From: Spisula solida
Lineage: Eukaryota > Mollusca > Bivalvia > Venerida > Mactridae
Length of the DNA stretch: 64,000 bases
NCBI GenBank assembly: GCA_947247005.1
Contig: OX365956.1
Coordinates: 317,501 to 381,500, forward strand
Reading direction: 5' to 3'
The position numbers and the translations under genes were made by a program. Below the pieces are notes generated by a model. It had not been told where the DNA came from and did not search any database. It saw only the letters and a program-made list of their open reading frames with translations. Positions 47,027-58,589 of the stretch are shown here, piece by piece. Every line of letters starts with the position of its first letter. Position 1 is the stretch's first letter.

Positions 47027-47564
47027 ATGGACTGCCTCACATATTGGTGTATTGCAAAATTAAAATAAAATTGTCAAATATTCGTGTAATTTTGGTATAG
47101 TTGGCTGTATATCCCATAAACAACCACACTGACAGTCAAAATAACTTGAGAAACTTTGGCATTTTGTAGTTACAAATGTATTTAGTATTTTTACATAAAA
47201 AATTCTTTAGGGTATTAATAGAATTAACACTACTTAATTAAATTGCATGAAATTTGTTCGCATTTGATGTAAACGAATTTAAAATCGAACCAAATACCTC
47301 ACAAATGATTATGCTGTAGATTGTTGATGTTACAGTTCGATCACGTGTAAATTACATAATTCACAAAGCATGTTGGAAGGAAACTTAGAGCTTTTTTTCA
47401 AGAAAAAAATACTCAGTGGGCGATATCGAGAGTGGTTAAAATATCTTATTGGCACCAAATCTGTCAAAAAGCAACTGTCAGTGGCTTTCTATTACATCAA
47501 TACTTGGTTAGGTTGGAAAATCACGATATGCAAAATTTTTAGCCCAATCTGTGAGGCAGCACCT
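47027..47564 (+). mobile_element. TTAA-flanked element, family T2, copy 1
   Basis: Ends ATGGACTGCCTCAC and GTGAGGCAGCACCT are imperfect inverted repeats. TTAA flanks both sides (47023-47026 and 47565-47568). It aligns with 56563-57003 throughout: CAAATATTC, CATAAACAACCACA, ATACCTCACAAATG, GTTGGAAGGAAACT. The open frame at 47370-47660 crosses the right end and is not credible. Confidence 0.75.
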
Positions 47565-47682
47565 TTAATATGCTCGATGTATAGCACCGACACACAGCTT
47601 CCTGGCACTTCCAGATACTTTGCAGACCACAATGCCAGATATAGCGGGGAAATATTATAAATATTTCAGAAATGTCAAGTTC

Positions 47683-47760
47683 CGATGCCAGGGATTGAAC
47701 CCATGACCCCTGGATTGACAGCTCAGTGTGTTACCACTGAGCTAACTAAGCTAAATCCGC
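47683..47760 (-). repeat. tRNA-like sequence, probably a SINE head or tRNA pseudogene
   Basis: On the minus strand it reads TTAGCTCAGTGGTAACACAC (good box A and D-arm) and GGTCATGGGTTCAATCCCTG (good box B and T-arm). The anticodon stem and acceptor stem do not pair well, so a working tRNA gene is not supported. Confidence 0.5.
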
Positions 47761-47764
47761 TTAT

Positions 47765-48955
47765 GTCATCGAACTTGAATTGACATGCAGAATATAAAAT
47801 GTATACACTGCAATTGTTTCAAGAAATGCATCCCACCAACGCGCTCAAGGTTGCAAAACATTACAAAGAGGTATATTTGGGCTTATTTGTTTGTTCAGAG
47901 ATATTGATCTGGGTTTTTGTTTTCTATTTGTTTGTCGGAAAAGGTTTCGTTCAAATAGAGTTCAAATTATGAAGCTTAATGTTCTAGAACAGTCGACTAC
48001 AGAATGGACTGCTTGCATACCGATTTACGTATATTGGTTGACCACAAATTCAATGTTTAAAATAAATTTATTAAGTTTGTATTGGGACAACACTTATATC
48101 GACATCATTGCCGATATTCACCCGCTCTATAGCTGTCTCATTATCAACTGTTTCAAAATCCATTGATTCAAACTTCTCTTATAAACAAAACTTTGTGAAC
48201 GAGTCGTTGTCGGCGTCAATTTCTCTATGAAAAGAATATATCGATTACTGACTAGTATTATCGTTGATTTGAAGAGTTAAAACTTGTAGCAATGGGCAGG
48301 TATAGCAGCTTTGAGACCTGTCCGATCGATTTATTGCGAGACGTACCGCAGGTTGCCAAGCGATTGTCGATAGACTGGTACCGTCTATAGAGCATATGAA
48401 TATATATGACTATTGGAATTACCAATAACCAGTCTCAAACTTTGGCTCAGTTTAAAATCCGATATTGAAACGACTCCTAACGGGACTGACATTGCCATTG
48501 TGAAATTTATTTCTAAGGACTAAGTATTAAATTTTTTACGGGACGTACATATATACCAAGATGTCGGTGATCCTGTCAGCGTGTCGTAACACTAAACAGA
48601 GGGCCATTGCCCGGGCTTTGAAGAAACGAACCGAAAGACAGTATGTATTAATGTATATTAATGTATATAAGTTTTCTAAAGTCTTGACTTGTATTATTTC
48701 ATAACGTTCTCTGGTGACGTGTAACTTGTTTTTCTGCTCTTTAGAATTGCGTATATCTTTTGATTGTCGAATTATTCTTTCAGTCAAAGGACGTAGTAAT
48801 GTTTTTGGGACTGTAAATGACACCAAAATATAACGTAAAACTGCTCAAATTACCCGATGGTAACCTTTTTTGTTAACGGTAATCAATGAAGGACATAGTT
48901 AGGGTTAGTTGTACTTCATTCAACGTTGAGCATTTCGTGCACAGTTTTACAGATC
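47765..48955. other. non-coding stretch, nothing recognised
   Basis: A 91-residue plus frame (47891-48166) and a 96-residue minus frame (48536-48826) show no domain. Confidence 0.4.
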
Positions 48956-48956
48956 T

Positions 48957-49836
48957 CAAATACACTCAAGAACTTTAAAAACGCCTCGCCTGACTCAAAG
49001 CCAAATAACGCTTAAATTATTTATTTTATTGAAAAAACACTTTCACGTGCGTGTTATTGCTCTTTTCTGCATATAATTCAATTTAGTTTTTAATAAAATG
49101 TTATCTCGTTTTTTATAGGAATACTGCAAGCACACTCACCCTAGACAAAAGTGTGGGATTTTCAATACCTATTATAGTCGCAATTAATCCTAATATGAGG
49201 GATGACATTCGTTAACGAAGTCCTTTAACAAAAATCCTGCAACTCATAAGATGTTCACAATGATATCTACACAAGTCTAATTACAACAACCACCTGTCAT
49301 ATTTAAAAAAAAAAAGAACAAAGCCAATAACTAAAGAACGTCAACACATTCAGACAGAAAGTCAAAATCACCAAGTTTTAAGTTTTACTACTTCAATTAT
49401 AAAATTCCAAATCTAATCTTATCCTTTTGAACATGTTGAATTTTAACAGTTGAAATGAGGTAGGTTAGTGAGTGTGTTGAAATAAACCACCATTATCAAA
49501 ACTTGCAGAAAACGTAGGTAGAAAACGATCAACAAATGCATTTGACGACTTGCTCGTGCCAACACCGTTTAACAAACAGGAGCACAGTAAGAGTAATGCA
49601 ACGCATAGCGTATTGAAAATCCCACACTTTTGTCTACGGTGAGTGTGCTTGCAGTATTCCTAGACTAAAACGAGATAACATTTTATTAAAAACTAAATTG
49701 AATTATACGTAGGAAAGATTAATTAACACGCGAGTGATATTGGTTTTTCAATAAAACAAATAATTAAAGCGAAATTTGGCTTTTAATCAGGTGGGGGCGT
49801 TTTTAAAGTCCTTGAGTGTAAAAAATCGGTAAGTTC
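48957..49836. mobile_element. 880-bp inverted-repeat element with about 215-bp arms
   Basis: The left arm (about 48957-49170) and right arm (about 49612-49836) are inverted copies with about 85-90% agreement by eye. Shared marks run inward: CACTCAAGAACTTTAAAAAC, TTATTGAAAAA, ATTCAATTTAGTTTTTAATA, AATGTTATCTCGTTTT and GCAAGCACACTCACC next to ACAAAAGTGTGGGATTTTCA. No clear flanking duplication. The 440-bp loop is non-coding. Confidence 0.7.
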
Positions 49837-49934
49837 AATTTCTTTCGATTAAACCAGCGTATTATATTGTTCAAAGAGCACCCTTTGCATGATCCTTGCT
49901 TTTATAAAGTGGAAATAGATCGGTACCTAAGCTA

Positions 49935-50190
49935 TATTTTAGATGATACCGAGTAGCTTGATAAAAGGTGTGGAATCGGCAAAATCATTTTACTATAAAT
50001 AGTAACAAAATCGGTTTCAGATTCATTTCGGATGATATCGGCTATTCGGATAGAATGTTATGGTATCAACGTATGCTACTATTAATAGTAACCAATTCGG
50101 TAACATATTGTTTTCGGATTTTACCGGTTATTCGGGTAGAAGATTGTAGAATCAACATAATTATATTACCATTAATAGTAACAATTTCGG
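49935..50190. repeat. imperfect tandem repeat of about 87-bp units
   Basis: TCGGCTATTCGGATAGAATG ... TATTAATAGTAACCAATTCG and TACCGGTTATTCGGGTAGAA ... CATTAATAGTAACAATTTCG follow each other, with a partial unit before them. A short (AT) run follows at 50197-50211. Confidence 0.7.
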
Positions 50191-50499
50191 GATCAAATAT
50201 ATATATATATATTGGGTGAAATTTGGTATTCATTCAGAATGGGTCAGGGTTAGTTCCGTTTAAGGTTCACTACTCCGTTCACTGATTTAAGCTACAAATG
50301 TCATAGTAAATGAAAGTATGTACGGCATTAATTGGAAGCTTATTTCAACATTGTCCGGCATATTCCGACATTGTCCGGAATCCAATTAGGTTCTTTTATT
50401 GTCTCTTGTGATGCGTCACTGTGCTGAACATAACCTATGCGATGTGGCAGCCGTGTCTTCTTTGCAAGAAACAAGTTACAGAAAATGTAAAATATTTAA

Positions 50500-51417
50500 G
50501 GTATTCCTATTAGGCAAGAACATTTCAGCCAAGAAAAAATTAGGAAAAGTTTGAATGGTCCGCATGCTTCACAGAATGCATGTATATTCAAAATATGATA
50601 CACATATATATAATGACATTAATAGTTTAAATATGAAACAATTATCACTTTAAATATAAAACTCAAAACAGCACTTACATTCAAAAGTGTCCAATTTTTG
50701 TGCACACTCCAAGACAATATTAGCAAACACATTTCCAATGTAACACAATATTTCACTAGTTCAAACTATCGGCCAGATGCTCGGGATAAAGTAACTATTA
50801 AAATATAAATAGTTAAAGCATAATTTCCATGGAAATTACACTACACATTTATAAAATTATAAAATCTTCATCTGGATTTACACCCATCATTATTCCTCTT
50901 GTTAACACAAAATAGATGTGTATTGATTATTGTAAAGTCAATATTTTTCGTTGGGGTTAAATTTTTGTTGATTTTGTGGTTGAACTTCAATTCCCATGAT
51001 TAATTAATTTTAGAAGAATGGTTTAGGCTCCGTATTATGAAATCTACAAATTTAAAACCCCACAATATCGCATTTTTCAAAAATCAACGAAAGTTAATGC
51101 CCACGAAAACAAGTAGCTTTACAATAATCAATACACATCATACATGTGCTCATAGTTATTTTCAATTCATAATTTTATAAATGTGTAGTGTACTTTCCAT
51201 GGATATTACGCTTTAACTATTTATATTTTAATAGTTACTTTCACTGTTTCGAGTTTTATATTTAAAGTGATAATTGTTTCATATTTAAACTATTAATGTC
51301 ATTATATATATGTGTGTAACATATTTTGAATCTACATGCATTCTGTGAAGCATGCGGACCATTCAAATGTTTCCATTTTTTTTCTTGGCTGAAATTTTCT
51401 TGCCCAATAGAAATACC
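50500..51417. mobile_element. TTAA-flanked palindromic element, family T3
   Basis: Inverted arms run nearly the whole length. The ends are GGTATTCCTATTAGGCAAGA and TCTTGCCCAATAGAAATACC, followed by inner blocks GGTCCGCATGCTTCACAGAA and AATAGTTTAAATATGAAACA mirrored at 51355 and 51290. TTAA flanks both sides (50496-50499 and 51418-51421). The left arm carries extra unmatched sequence of about 100 bp near 50675-50785. No transposase. Confidence 0.8.
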
Positions 51418-51421
51418 TTAA

Positions 51422-52195
51422 AAAAGTAATGTTACTTTTTATTGCTCCAGCTCATATGTAATTATTATCTGAAGTTGTACAATACAATATTGTTTAATGT
51501 AATCATGTATTACTGTGTCTTACACAGACAACTGAGAGAGTATGGGTAAGTCCCGTAGATATATATATATATATATATCATCTATAGTTGTCTCCAATAT
51601 ATCGTCGTAGACCTACATTAGCTAGTCCTGTCATCTGTTCCTACATGAAAACCTTCACTTCCGGTAGCTTGGCTTCCTCCTCCAACTCCCCTCCTCCTCA
51701 CTCCTCCCTTCTCTATCCCTTACCTTGTCTGTGTACTATCCTAAATATCCATACAGTTATAGATATTTCATTAGAGGTCAACAGCGATTTCATAAGGGGC
51801 TTGATTTTAACGGTCATTTTGATAATGCATATTAAATCTTGCCATTTTGCATGTACAAATGTATAGCAAATATACGTAGAATTCAAATTCCGTAGTGTCA
51901 GAGTCCTTAGGCTCTAAACCTATTGCTGTAATTTCCTATACATTGAATATAGATGTGTTCTTGTATTTGTTCTACACGTATCAATCATTTCTTATTCCTC
52001 GCTACAGTAAGCACCTAGGCCTTGCTTACACCTCGTTTTCATATACACAAATTTTTCAAACACGTGAAAAAATCTGTTGTATAAACCAACTTTCCTACGT
52101 GACATTGTACGACGTCGAACGCAGTGTTCTCCCTGGTCGCTCCACTTGATGTATTTAACAAGGCGTGATTTAATTGCCGATATGTGATTGAGGTA
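51422..52195. other. non-coding stretch with an AT microsatellite
   Basis: A (TA) run lies at about 51560-51578. No gene recognised; the 92-residue frame 51588-51866 has a Ser/Pro-rich start but no domain. Confidence 0.4.
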
Positions 52196-52201
52196 TTCGA
52201 A

Positions 52202-52475
52202 AAGGCGTGACGTCATCGCCGTTAATTGAGGTATCTAATAAGATGTGACGTCATCGCTGCTACACTTGAGGTATATAGCAAGGCGTGACGTCATCGCCGC
52301 TACACTTGTGGTATTTTAGTTGTGACGTAAGCGCTGTAAGGCGTGACGTCATCGCCGTTAATTGAGGTATCTAATAAGATGTGACGTCATCGCTGCTACA
52401 CTTGAGGTATATAGCAAGGCGTGACGTCATCGCCGCTACACTTGTGGTATTTTAGTTGTGACGTAAGCGCTGTAA
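52202..52475. repeat. 136-bp higher-order tandem repeat with perfect CRE palindromes
   Basis: Two near-identical 136-bp units (52202-52337 and 52338-52473) are each built of four roughly 35-45 bp subunits of the form GTGACGTCATCGC...TTGAGGTAT. Perfect TGACGTCA sites lie at 52208, 52246, 52286, 52344, 52382 and 52422; TGACGTAA at 52323 and 52459. A partial unit precedes (CAAGGCGTGATTTAATTGCC near 52159). Confidence 0.92.
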
Positions 52476-52917
52476 GGAGTTTGAACGTTGGGCACGTAGT
52501 CGTTAGATGGTGGCATAAATATCTGGCTCATAAAATGTACAAGAATATGCCAATGCGCGGACTAAAGCTACGTACAAGTATACAAGTTGATTATTTCAAC
52601 AAACTCTAATCTGTCACTATTATCTTGATGCAGTCTGCTGCATGTAAATGATGCACTCATGCTTACAGCAACTACCAGTATTAACATAAATAAAGTGTCA
52701 TAAGTATGCTTTAATGCCATCTTATTCAGAACGAGTGCACTAAAGCTTGACACCCGGACTGATCAATGGGTCCCTTGCTTCAGCTAGGCATTCTGCACTT
52801 ACTGATCTCGTTTACATACAATGACGTCATATCGCTATGGTTACGAGTAGTCTGGTGACACTTTGTATAATGTGTAGAAGCTACGTTTAAAGACGCATTC
52901 TCTGGCCAAGAAGCGTG
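52476..52917. other. non-coding stretch, nothing recognised
   Basis: No feature supported. Confidence 0.35.
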
Positions 52918-53150
52918 CAGTATACTCTACATATACTGCGTGTGACTTCTATACCAAATATATTGCACGTGACAAATACACCACATATACTACACATACC
53001 AATTACACAACAGAATATTGCACGTGACAAATATACCGCATATATTGCGCATTACTTGTATAGAAAATATATTGCGGGTATTTGCGCTTGACTTATACAC
53101 CACAGTTAATGCGCGTGACTTATTTGTCATATTTCTTGCGCGTGACACGA
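52918..53150. repeat. degenerate ATATTGCACGTGAC-type repeats
   Basis: About seven diverged units of 25-45 bp of the form TATATTGCRCGTGACNTATA followed by CACA. Several contain CACGTG (E-box) or GCGCGTGAC. Boundaries are approximate. Confidence 0.65.
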
Positions 53151-53228
53151 CTTAATATCTACATCGAAAATCAGTGTGATCATTTGAGGGGCAAGCTATT
53201 ATTCATAGTCTTAAGGTCAATCATTAGC

Positions 53229-53428
53229 ACCAGGGACTAGGGGCGCATGGACTAGGGGCGCATGGACTGGGGTTGCAGGGAATAGGAACTGCAGGGGCTA
53301 GGGACTGCAGGGACTAGGTGTTACAGTGAATATGGGTTGCATGAACTAGGGGCTGCATGGACTATGGGCTGCAGGGGAGAGGGACATGCAGCGGCTAGGG
53401 GTGGCATGGACTAGGGGCTGCAGGGACT
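53229..53428. repeat. GC-rich tandem repeat of about 17-bp units
   Basis: Roughly twelve degenerate units of GGACTAGGGGCTGCATG, with variants GGGACTGCA and GGGGTTGCA. It is the most GC-rich island in the window, so it stands out in an AT-rich setting. Confidence 0.8.
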
Positions 53429-53429
53429 G

Positions 53430-55585
53430 TATAGAGGCTGGACAATGCATTAACGTTGCTTTGATAGGACGTATTTTGTAGTGTTAGAGTTTCATTTAAG
53501 GTTGATTGAAGTAGCTGATTAAAACTGAAAACCGAATAACATATCATCATAATGGTACATTCTGGTTCAAATGCACCGACGCGTGTTTACCAATGTCGAC
53601 AAGTTCAATAACCATAATATATTGCGCATGCGCAACGAAATTAATGAATTATTCACGTGCATATCACGAGCTGTCCTTTATAACAATTAAATGTAAATAG
53701 AATGTTACAGAGACTGAGAGAATGTCATGAAGTTACCTCAAAGAATGTCATACTGTAAAGTCGTATTGATTCAATATATATTGATAATTCATGGCTGCAT
53801 TTTGAAAAGTCGGAACTGACGCTGTCATCGCTCTGTGAATATTTCGTTTCGAACTCATTCTAATACTGCAAATTAATTCGATTCAATTGCAAATCAACTT
53901 GGTTTTGACCAAATGGAAATAAACAAAGGAAAATGACAAACATATGAACAACACAATACATCAATTCCAGGAATTAATCGTTTTCATGTACATAAAAATG
54001 TTTAATAATTCAAGACAGTTTTTCCTCCGTTATAATACATAAATTTGTATGAAAGTGTTGACGGTGCAGTTTGTGCGTATATAACACGTAAAGCTTAGAA
54101 TTTATTAAACGATTTCTTCAAGGAGTATTAATCTAAACGAACGAAGTGACATAGGTTATTAATCCATGAAGAAAAAACTTTTCGCGAACTCTAACCGACT
54201 TAATGCTTGCTATAATAATAACAATACATGTATAATCTTTATTTTACGAAGGTTACATATGAAATATACAAAGTAATCAAACACAGAAGCATGATTTTGA
54301 ACAATGGAACGTTGTTCATGGATTAGACGACGGAAATCAAGCTCGCTTATTGGTCTATCACTAATATTATCTAGGACTATATATACCCGTAGCCTCGCCG
54401 AGTCACTCGCATCGGTGACAATTTGAGAAACTAAGCATGTTTTCGAAGTAAACATGTCTCAAATAGACCTTAGAAGATATTAGCCTCGTTGCGTTTTTGT
54501 TTCTGGATACGGCTCTGAGAACAATCTGTTAATTTTCGATATGTTTTTATTAGATTTCCCGACGTTTTACAATCGTACACGACAGTACGTTGACAAAGAT
54601 ATTTTTCTTTGAATAATTTATCCACCAGGACTAAACTTTTAACTTCTCCACATGTGGAGGCTGTGCTTGTAGCCATGAGAACAGTTAACCTGTAAAGTTT
54701 CGCTAAATAGACCAATAAAAAAGCTGCTCTTCATAGCGGTTTGGCATTGTTGGCCGAACATTTTTGTTCTCAATTTAATACTTTGAGACCTCAAAATTGC
54801 AAAATTATGCAAGATTTAAAAATAATTGGAGAGGTTTTATAAATGGAACTTAACTTCATAATATAAAACAATAATTTATTTACAAGGTAGTATGCACTAA
54901 ATCATTGTGACGTCATAAAGTCTTGTAATCATATTCTAACAAGATGGATGTCTTTGACCGAAAGTCTAAACCGCTGCGACTGAAAAGTTTTAAAGATTGT
55001 TGAAGAAAATGAATTTAAAAGTAGTGAACAAGAGTGCGATATAGAAGATAGATAAGATAAATGGTTTATTTACATCTCATCAACATAGTGTTGCCTCTCA
55101 TCTAAGTGTGAATTCTAAGAGATGATAAAAACAATGACTTGAACATACCACCTAACAAAATACAAATTTTGAGTACATTTTATCACCATGCCTCTTGAAA
55201 TGAGCTGACTTGAAGACATGGCGTCAACAGAAACCCGTAAAACAAGGTTAATTCCAACAGCCTGTTCGGACACAAATAGATGCTATACAGCGATGCAATC
55301 GGTCGTTTTTGTTTTAAACGACATTATCTGAAAGTAGGAAACATCAGTATTGACACGTGTCGATATCATCTTAACCAGATAGTGGGTGGAATAATAACAC
55401 CAGTGAGCGTATCATAATAGAACAGGAAATTCATAATTATATGAAACTAAAGTTTATAGTTTTAACCTTTGGCGTTCGTTTAGACACAAGTGTTCACAGA
55501 TGTGTGAAATGAGGCCAGAATGGATTAATTCCAAGATTGTTAACCCCGTCCGCTCGCTGTTTTCATGACGCTGGACATTTTTTAT
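53430..55585. other. AT-rich non-coding stretch
   Basis: Two adjacent minus-strand frames of 81 residues each (54210-54455 and 54470-54715) do not resemble a known protein and do not join convincingly. A weak inverted match AGCGGTTTGG / CTAAACCGCT lies at about 54737 and 54967. Confidence 0.4.
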
Positions 55586-55586
55586 C

Positions 55587-55829
55587 CCCCGCCGAAAGGT
55601 GGTTTAGGATGTTATAAAGTTATAGTCTCCGCCCGTCCGTCTCACATTTTTGTCCGAAGCATAATCCGAGAACTGTTTTTAAATAAGTTTTGACTTGAAA
55701 CTGAAACTTTACAGGGGATTAACTAGAAACTTTATATATTGGCATGATATGAAGGGGGAAACTTGGAGTCATGCATTGATCAAGAAATTCTATCTTGCCC
55801 TGTAACGTGAAAACGCATTCGGCGGGGAA
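55587..55829. repeat. dispersed repeat with CCCCGCCGAA ends
   Basis: Starts CCCCCGCCGAAAGGTGG and ends CATTCGGCGGGG, so the ends are inverted. The interior has CCGCCCGTCCGTCTCAC and TTTGTCCGAAGCATAATCCG. I recognise this type as common in bivalve DNA; function unknown. Confidence 0.6.
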
Positions 55830-56560
55830 TTGCCATGTGAACATTGTTCTTGTTTGTTTTAAAATAATCCATAAACATTATTAATATTACTCCATGAAGT
55901 GAGTGTTATGATTCAATGTCAATAAGTATCTAAAATACCAAGGATAGGCTTTATTTGCCAGTCAGCTTTCTGCTAAAATATGGCAGGCATATAAGTGATT
56001 GAATACCTCCACCTGTATTTCAACCCGGGTCGCCAAAGTAGACGACAAGCGCGCTAACCAGGAACACTCTATAAGCAATTTATTGGTGGAAAACGTGCGA
56101 GAAAAAGAACAAACTGTGTTAAAGTTATTGAAAAGAATGAAAAAGGTCCACATTGAAACAAGACAGTTTTGAAAATGAAATTAATAATGTATGTCCCTTT
56201 CTTGACGGTATATTAATAGTAATAAATATATACATGTACGTTTATCTAATCATTCATTGAATTAAGATATATACAATGTGACCACAAAACATCCAATAGA
56301 GGATCAAAAGTATACAAAAAATAATGAATAATTACAAATGTATAACCACTTGAAAGAATTTGGCTAAAAAAGCCTCTGACTGATACCCGTTCGAATAATA
56401 AAGATGTATTTTGCGTTAGTTAAAATTGGACCGAGCTACCAGCCTAAAATTTCCTTGAAATGGTTTCGAAACTACTTGTTATGTGTTGTTTTCGTGCTGT
56501 CAATATAATGTTGACACATAGTTTACAGTGTATGACAGGATTTTATAACCCGAGCAACTA
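55830..56560. other. non-coding stretch with a tRNA-like trace
   Basis: On the minus strand near 55985-56055, GGTTAGCGCGCTTGTCGTCT and GACCCGGGTTGAAATACAGG look like decayed box A and box B of a tRNA-derived repeat. Otherwise nothing recognised. Confidence 0.35.
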
Positions 56561-56562
56561 AA

Positions 56563-57003
56563 AGGGACTGCCTCACGTATTGATATATTGTAAAAATAAA
56601 ATTAAATTGTCAAATATTCATGATTTTTTTGTATAGTTTCCTGGATATGCCATAAACAACCACATTGACATAAAACAATAACTTGTGATAATTTGTTTCC
56701 ATTCGATGAAAACGAATTGCGAAACGAACCGAATACCTCACAAATGTTTCGGCTTTAGTTTGTTGAAGTTACAGTTTGATCATGTGTGAAATACATAATT
56801 TACAGAACATTTTGGAAGGAAACTCTGCGATATTTTCAAACAGAAAAATACTGAGTGCAAAATATCAATAGTGATTTAAATTGCTTATATGTCATAAATC
56901 TTTCATAAAGCAACCACCAGTGACTTTCTATTATATAAATACTCGGTCAGGTAGGAAAATTACGTCATACAAAATTTTTAGCTCGATCTGTGAGGCAGCA
57001 CCT
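56563..57003 (+). mobile_element. TTAA-flanked element, family T2, copy 2
   Basis: Direct copy of 47027-47564 with a deletion of about 100 bp in the middle. Left end AGGGACTGCCTCAC, right end GTGAGGCAGCACC; the right TTAA is intact (57004-57007) and the left is changed to CTAA. Confidence 0.72.
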
Positions 57004-57007
57004 TTAA

Positions 57008-57550
57008 TGTAATAATTGTACTTCATCTCTCTATAGTGTTATACCGAGTGTCGTAGTGGCGATATATTGAACACATTAAGCAAACAGTGGTTTGTTTAAA
57101 CTATTTACTTCAACATTTTCAATGAAACATTTCACCACTCTGAGCTAATAACGCAATCGATGAAACAATCAATGATCAACATGTATAGAAATACTGACTG
57201 ATTACCTCAGGAATTTGACCTTAGGTCATCCCGGCCATCGGATATTGTCGTAACACAAAGCACTGATTATCATAGTATTACAGACCGCTAGATGGCGCTG
57301 TACACTATTGCTATATACACAGTTTTGGCTTCCGGTTGACGCTTTCAAAACATGTTTATCCTTTGACGTATTTTAGTGATTTTTTTTCAAATCTATCGCT
57401 ATTTCATTGCACTTATTTGGAATATTTGTATTCAGAATTGCTTGTAAAATATTACATTTTTATTGCACAATAGACGCATCCGACGCCTAGAGTAAGTAAC
57501 AGTGTAAACACATGTTAAACATGGCGTATCTTGAGTTCGTAATTATCTAC
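57008..57550. other. non-coding stretch, nothing recognised
   Basis: No feature supported. Confidence 0.35.
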
Positions 57551-57554
57551 CTGA

Positions 57555-57698
57555 GGTGGTATTCAATATTGATCTTACTTGACTTAAGGATAAGGACAAC
57601 CAATCAGATCACACCATGTTAAAATATTGGTTAGAAACAGGCGGTATGCTTGGCTATCCTTATTCTCCAATTAAATAACAGCAATATTGAATGCCACC
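57555..57698. mobile_element. 144-bp MITE with GGTGGTATTCAATATTG ends
   Basis: GGTGGTATTCAATATTG (57555) and CAATATTGAATGCCACC (to 57698) are imperfect inverted ends. Inner blocks AAGGATAAGGA and TATCCTTATTCT also pair. No flanking duplication could be fixed. Confidence 0.65.
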
Positions 57699-58015
57699 CA
57701 TGTACATGTGCATATCTATAATGTTATATAAACGTGAGTTCAACGTTTTTAATGATTTCTTTCCAAGCATACGAACAGGAAAAACTAAAAATGAGGACTT
57801 CAATTTTTAATTACTTCATTAATAATTAACCGATTTTTATTCTGTTTGTGCCAATATGTTCAGCAGAGTATTCTTTACCTATGATTTCATAGTCTGTGAA
57901 CTTGACTAACCACTGATGTATGAGGATAATATGTTTCGAACCAAAGATATTTCTCTACGGACTTGAGTTAAAAAGTGCCCCTTTTCTTTACCCGTAATAG
58001 AACATGGGTGGTATT

Positions 58016-58265
58016 CACAAGGCATACTAAGGAAAAACTTAGAATTTTCTTTAAATATTACAATTTTCTTAAGTGTATCAGCTAATCAGGAAAATTTAGA
58101 TTATCAATATTTTACATAGTTTAGAAGCATTATGTAAAGATCTACAATAAACATAAAGAAAGTATGGGCTATTCTTCGTTTCTTGGGAAATATTTGCAGC
58201 TCAATATTTTAACTTTAGCCAAACTATTTAAGTTTTCCCTTACGATGTTTTGAGAATACCAGCCC
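58016..58265. mobile_element. 250-bp MITE with GGGTGGTATTCACAA ends
   Basis: GGGTGGTATTCACAAGGCAT (58016) pairs with TGTTTTGAGAATACCAGCCC (to 58265), and AAGGAAAAACTTAGA pairs with TTAAGTTTTCCCTTACG. The GGTGGTATTCA start is shared with the 57555 MITE, suggesting related ends. Confidence 0.65.
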
Positions 58266-58589
58266 TGAACTCACGTTTAATAACATCCATGCGTATTGTA
58301 ACCATATTTGGGTATCTGGAACTCTACCCGTGACCCCTAAACGTGACCCCTAATATATTTCTGATATATTTCGTCATTGATTCACGAAGGTGTGTTGTTT
58401 GCTTTATGTCTGGAATAAACTTATATATTGTAATGTGCCATTAATTTCGTGAAATTGTCATACTATTACACCGTGTTACAAGTGCTTGCAAGCTGTATGA
58501 CAGAGCGTCGGACGTTAATTCTACTCGTTTTTCTAAGCTGCATTTTATGTTGTTTATGGGAAATAACATTCTGTTGAACATACATATTG

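Noticed and set aside
47683..47760. A functional tRNA gene
   Set aside because: Box A and box B are good, but the anticodon and acceptor stems do not pair; a SINE head or pseudogene fits better.
54737..54977. Element with AGCGGTTTGG / CTAAACCGCT ends
   Set aside because: Only about 10 bp match and no flanking duplication is seen; chance is likely.
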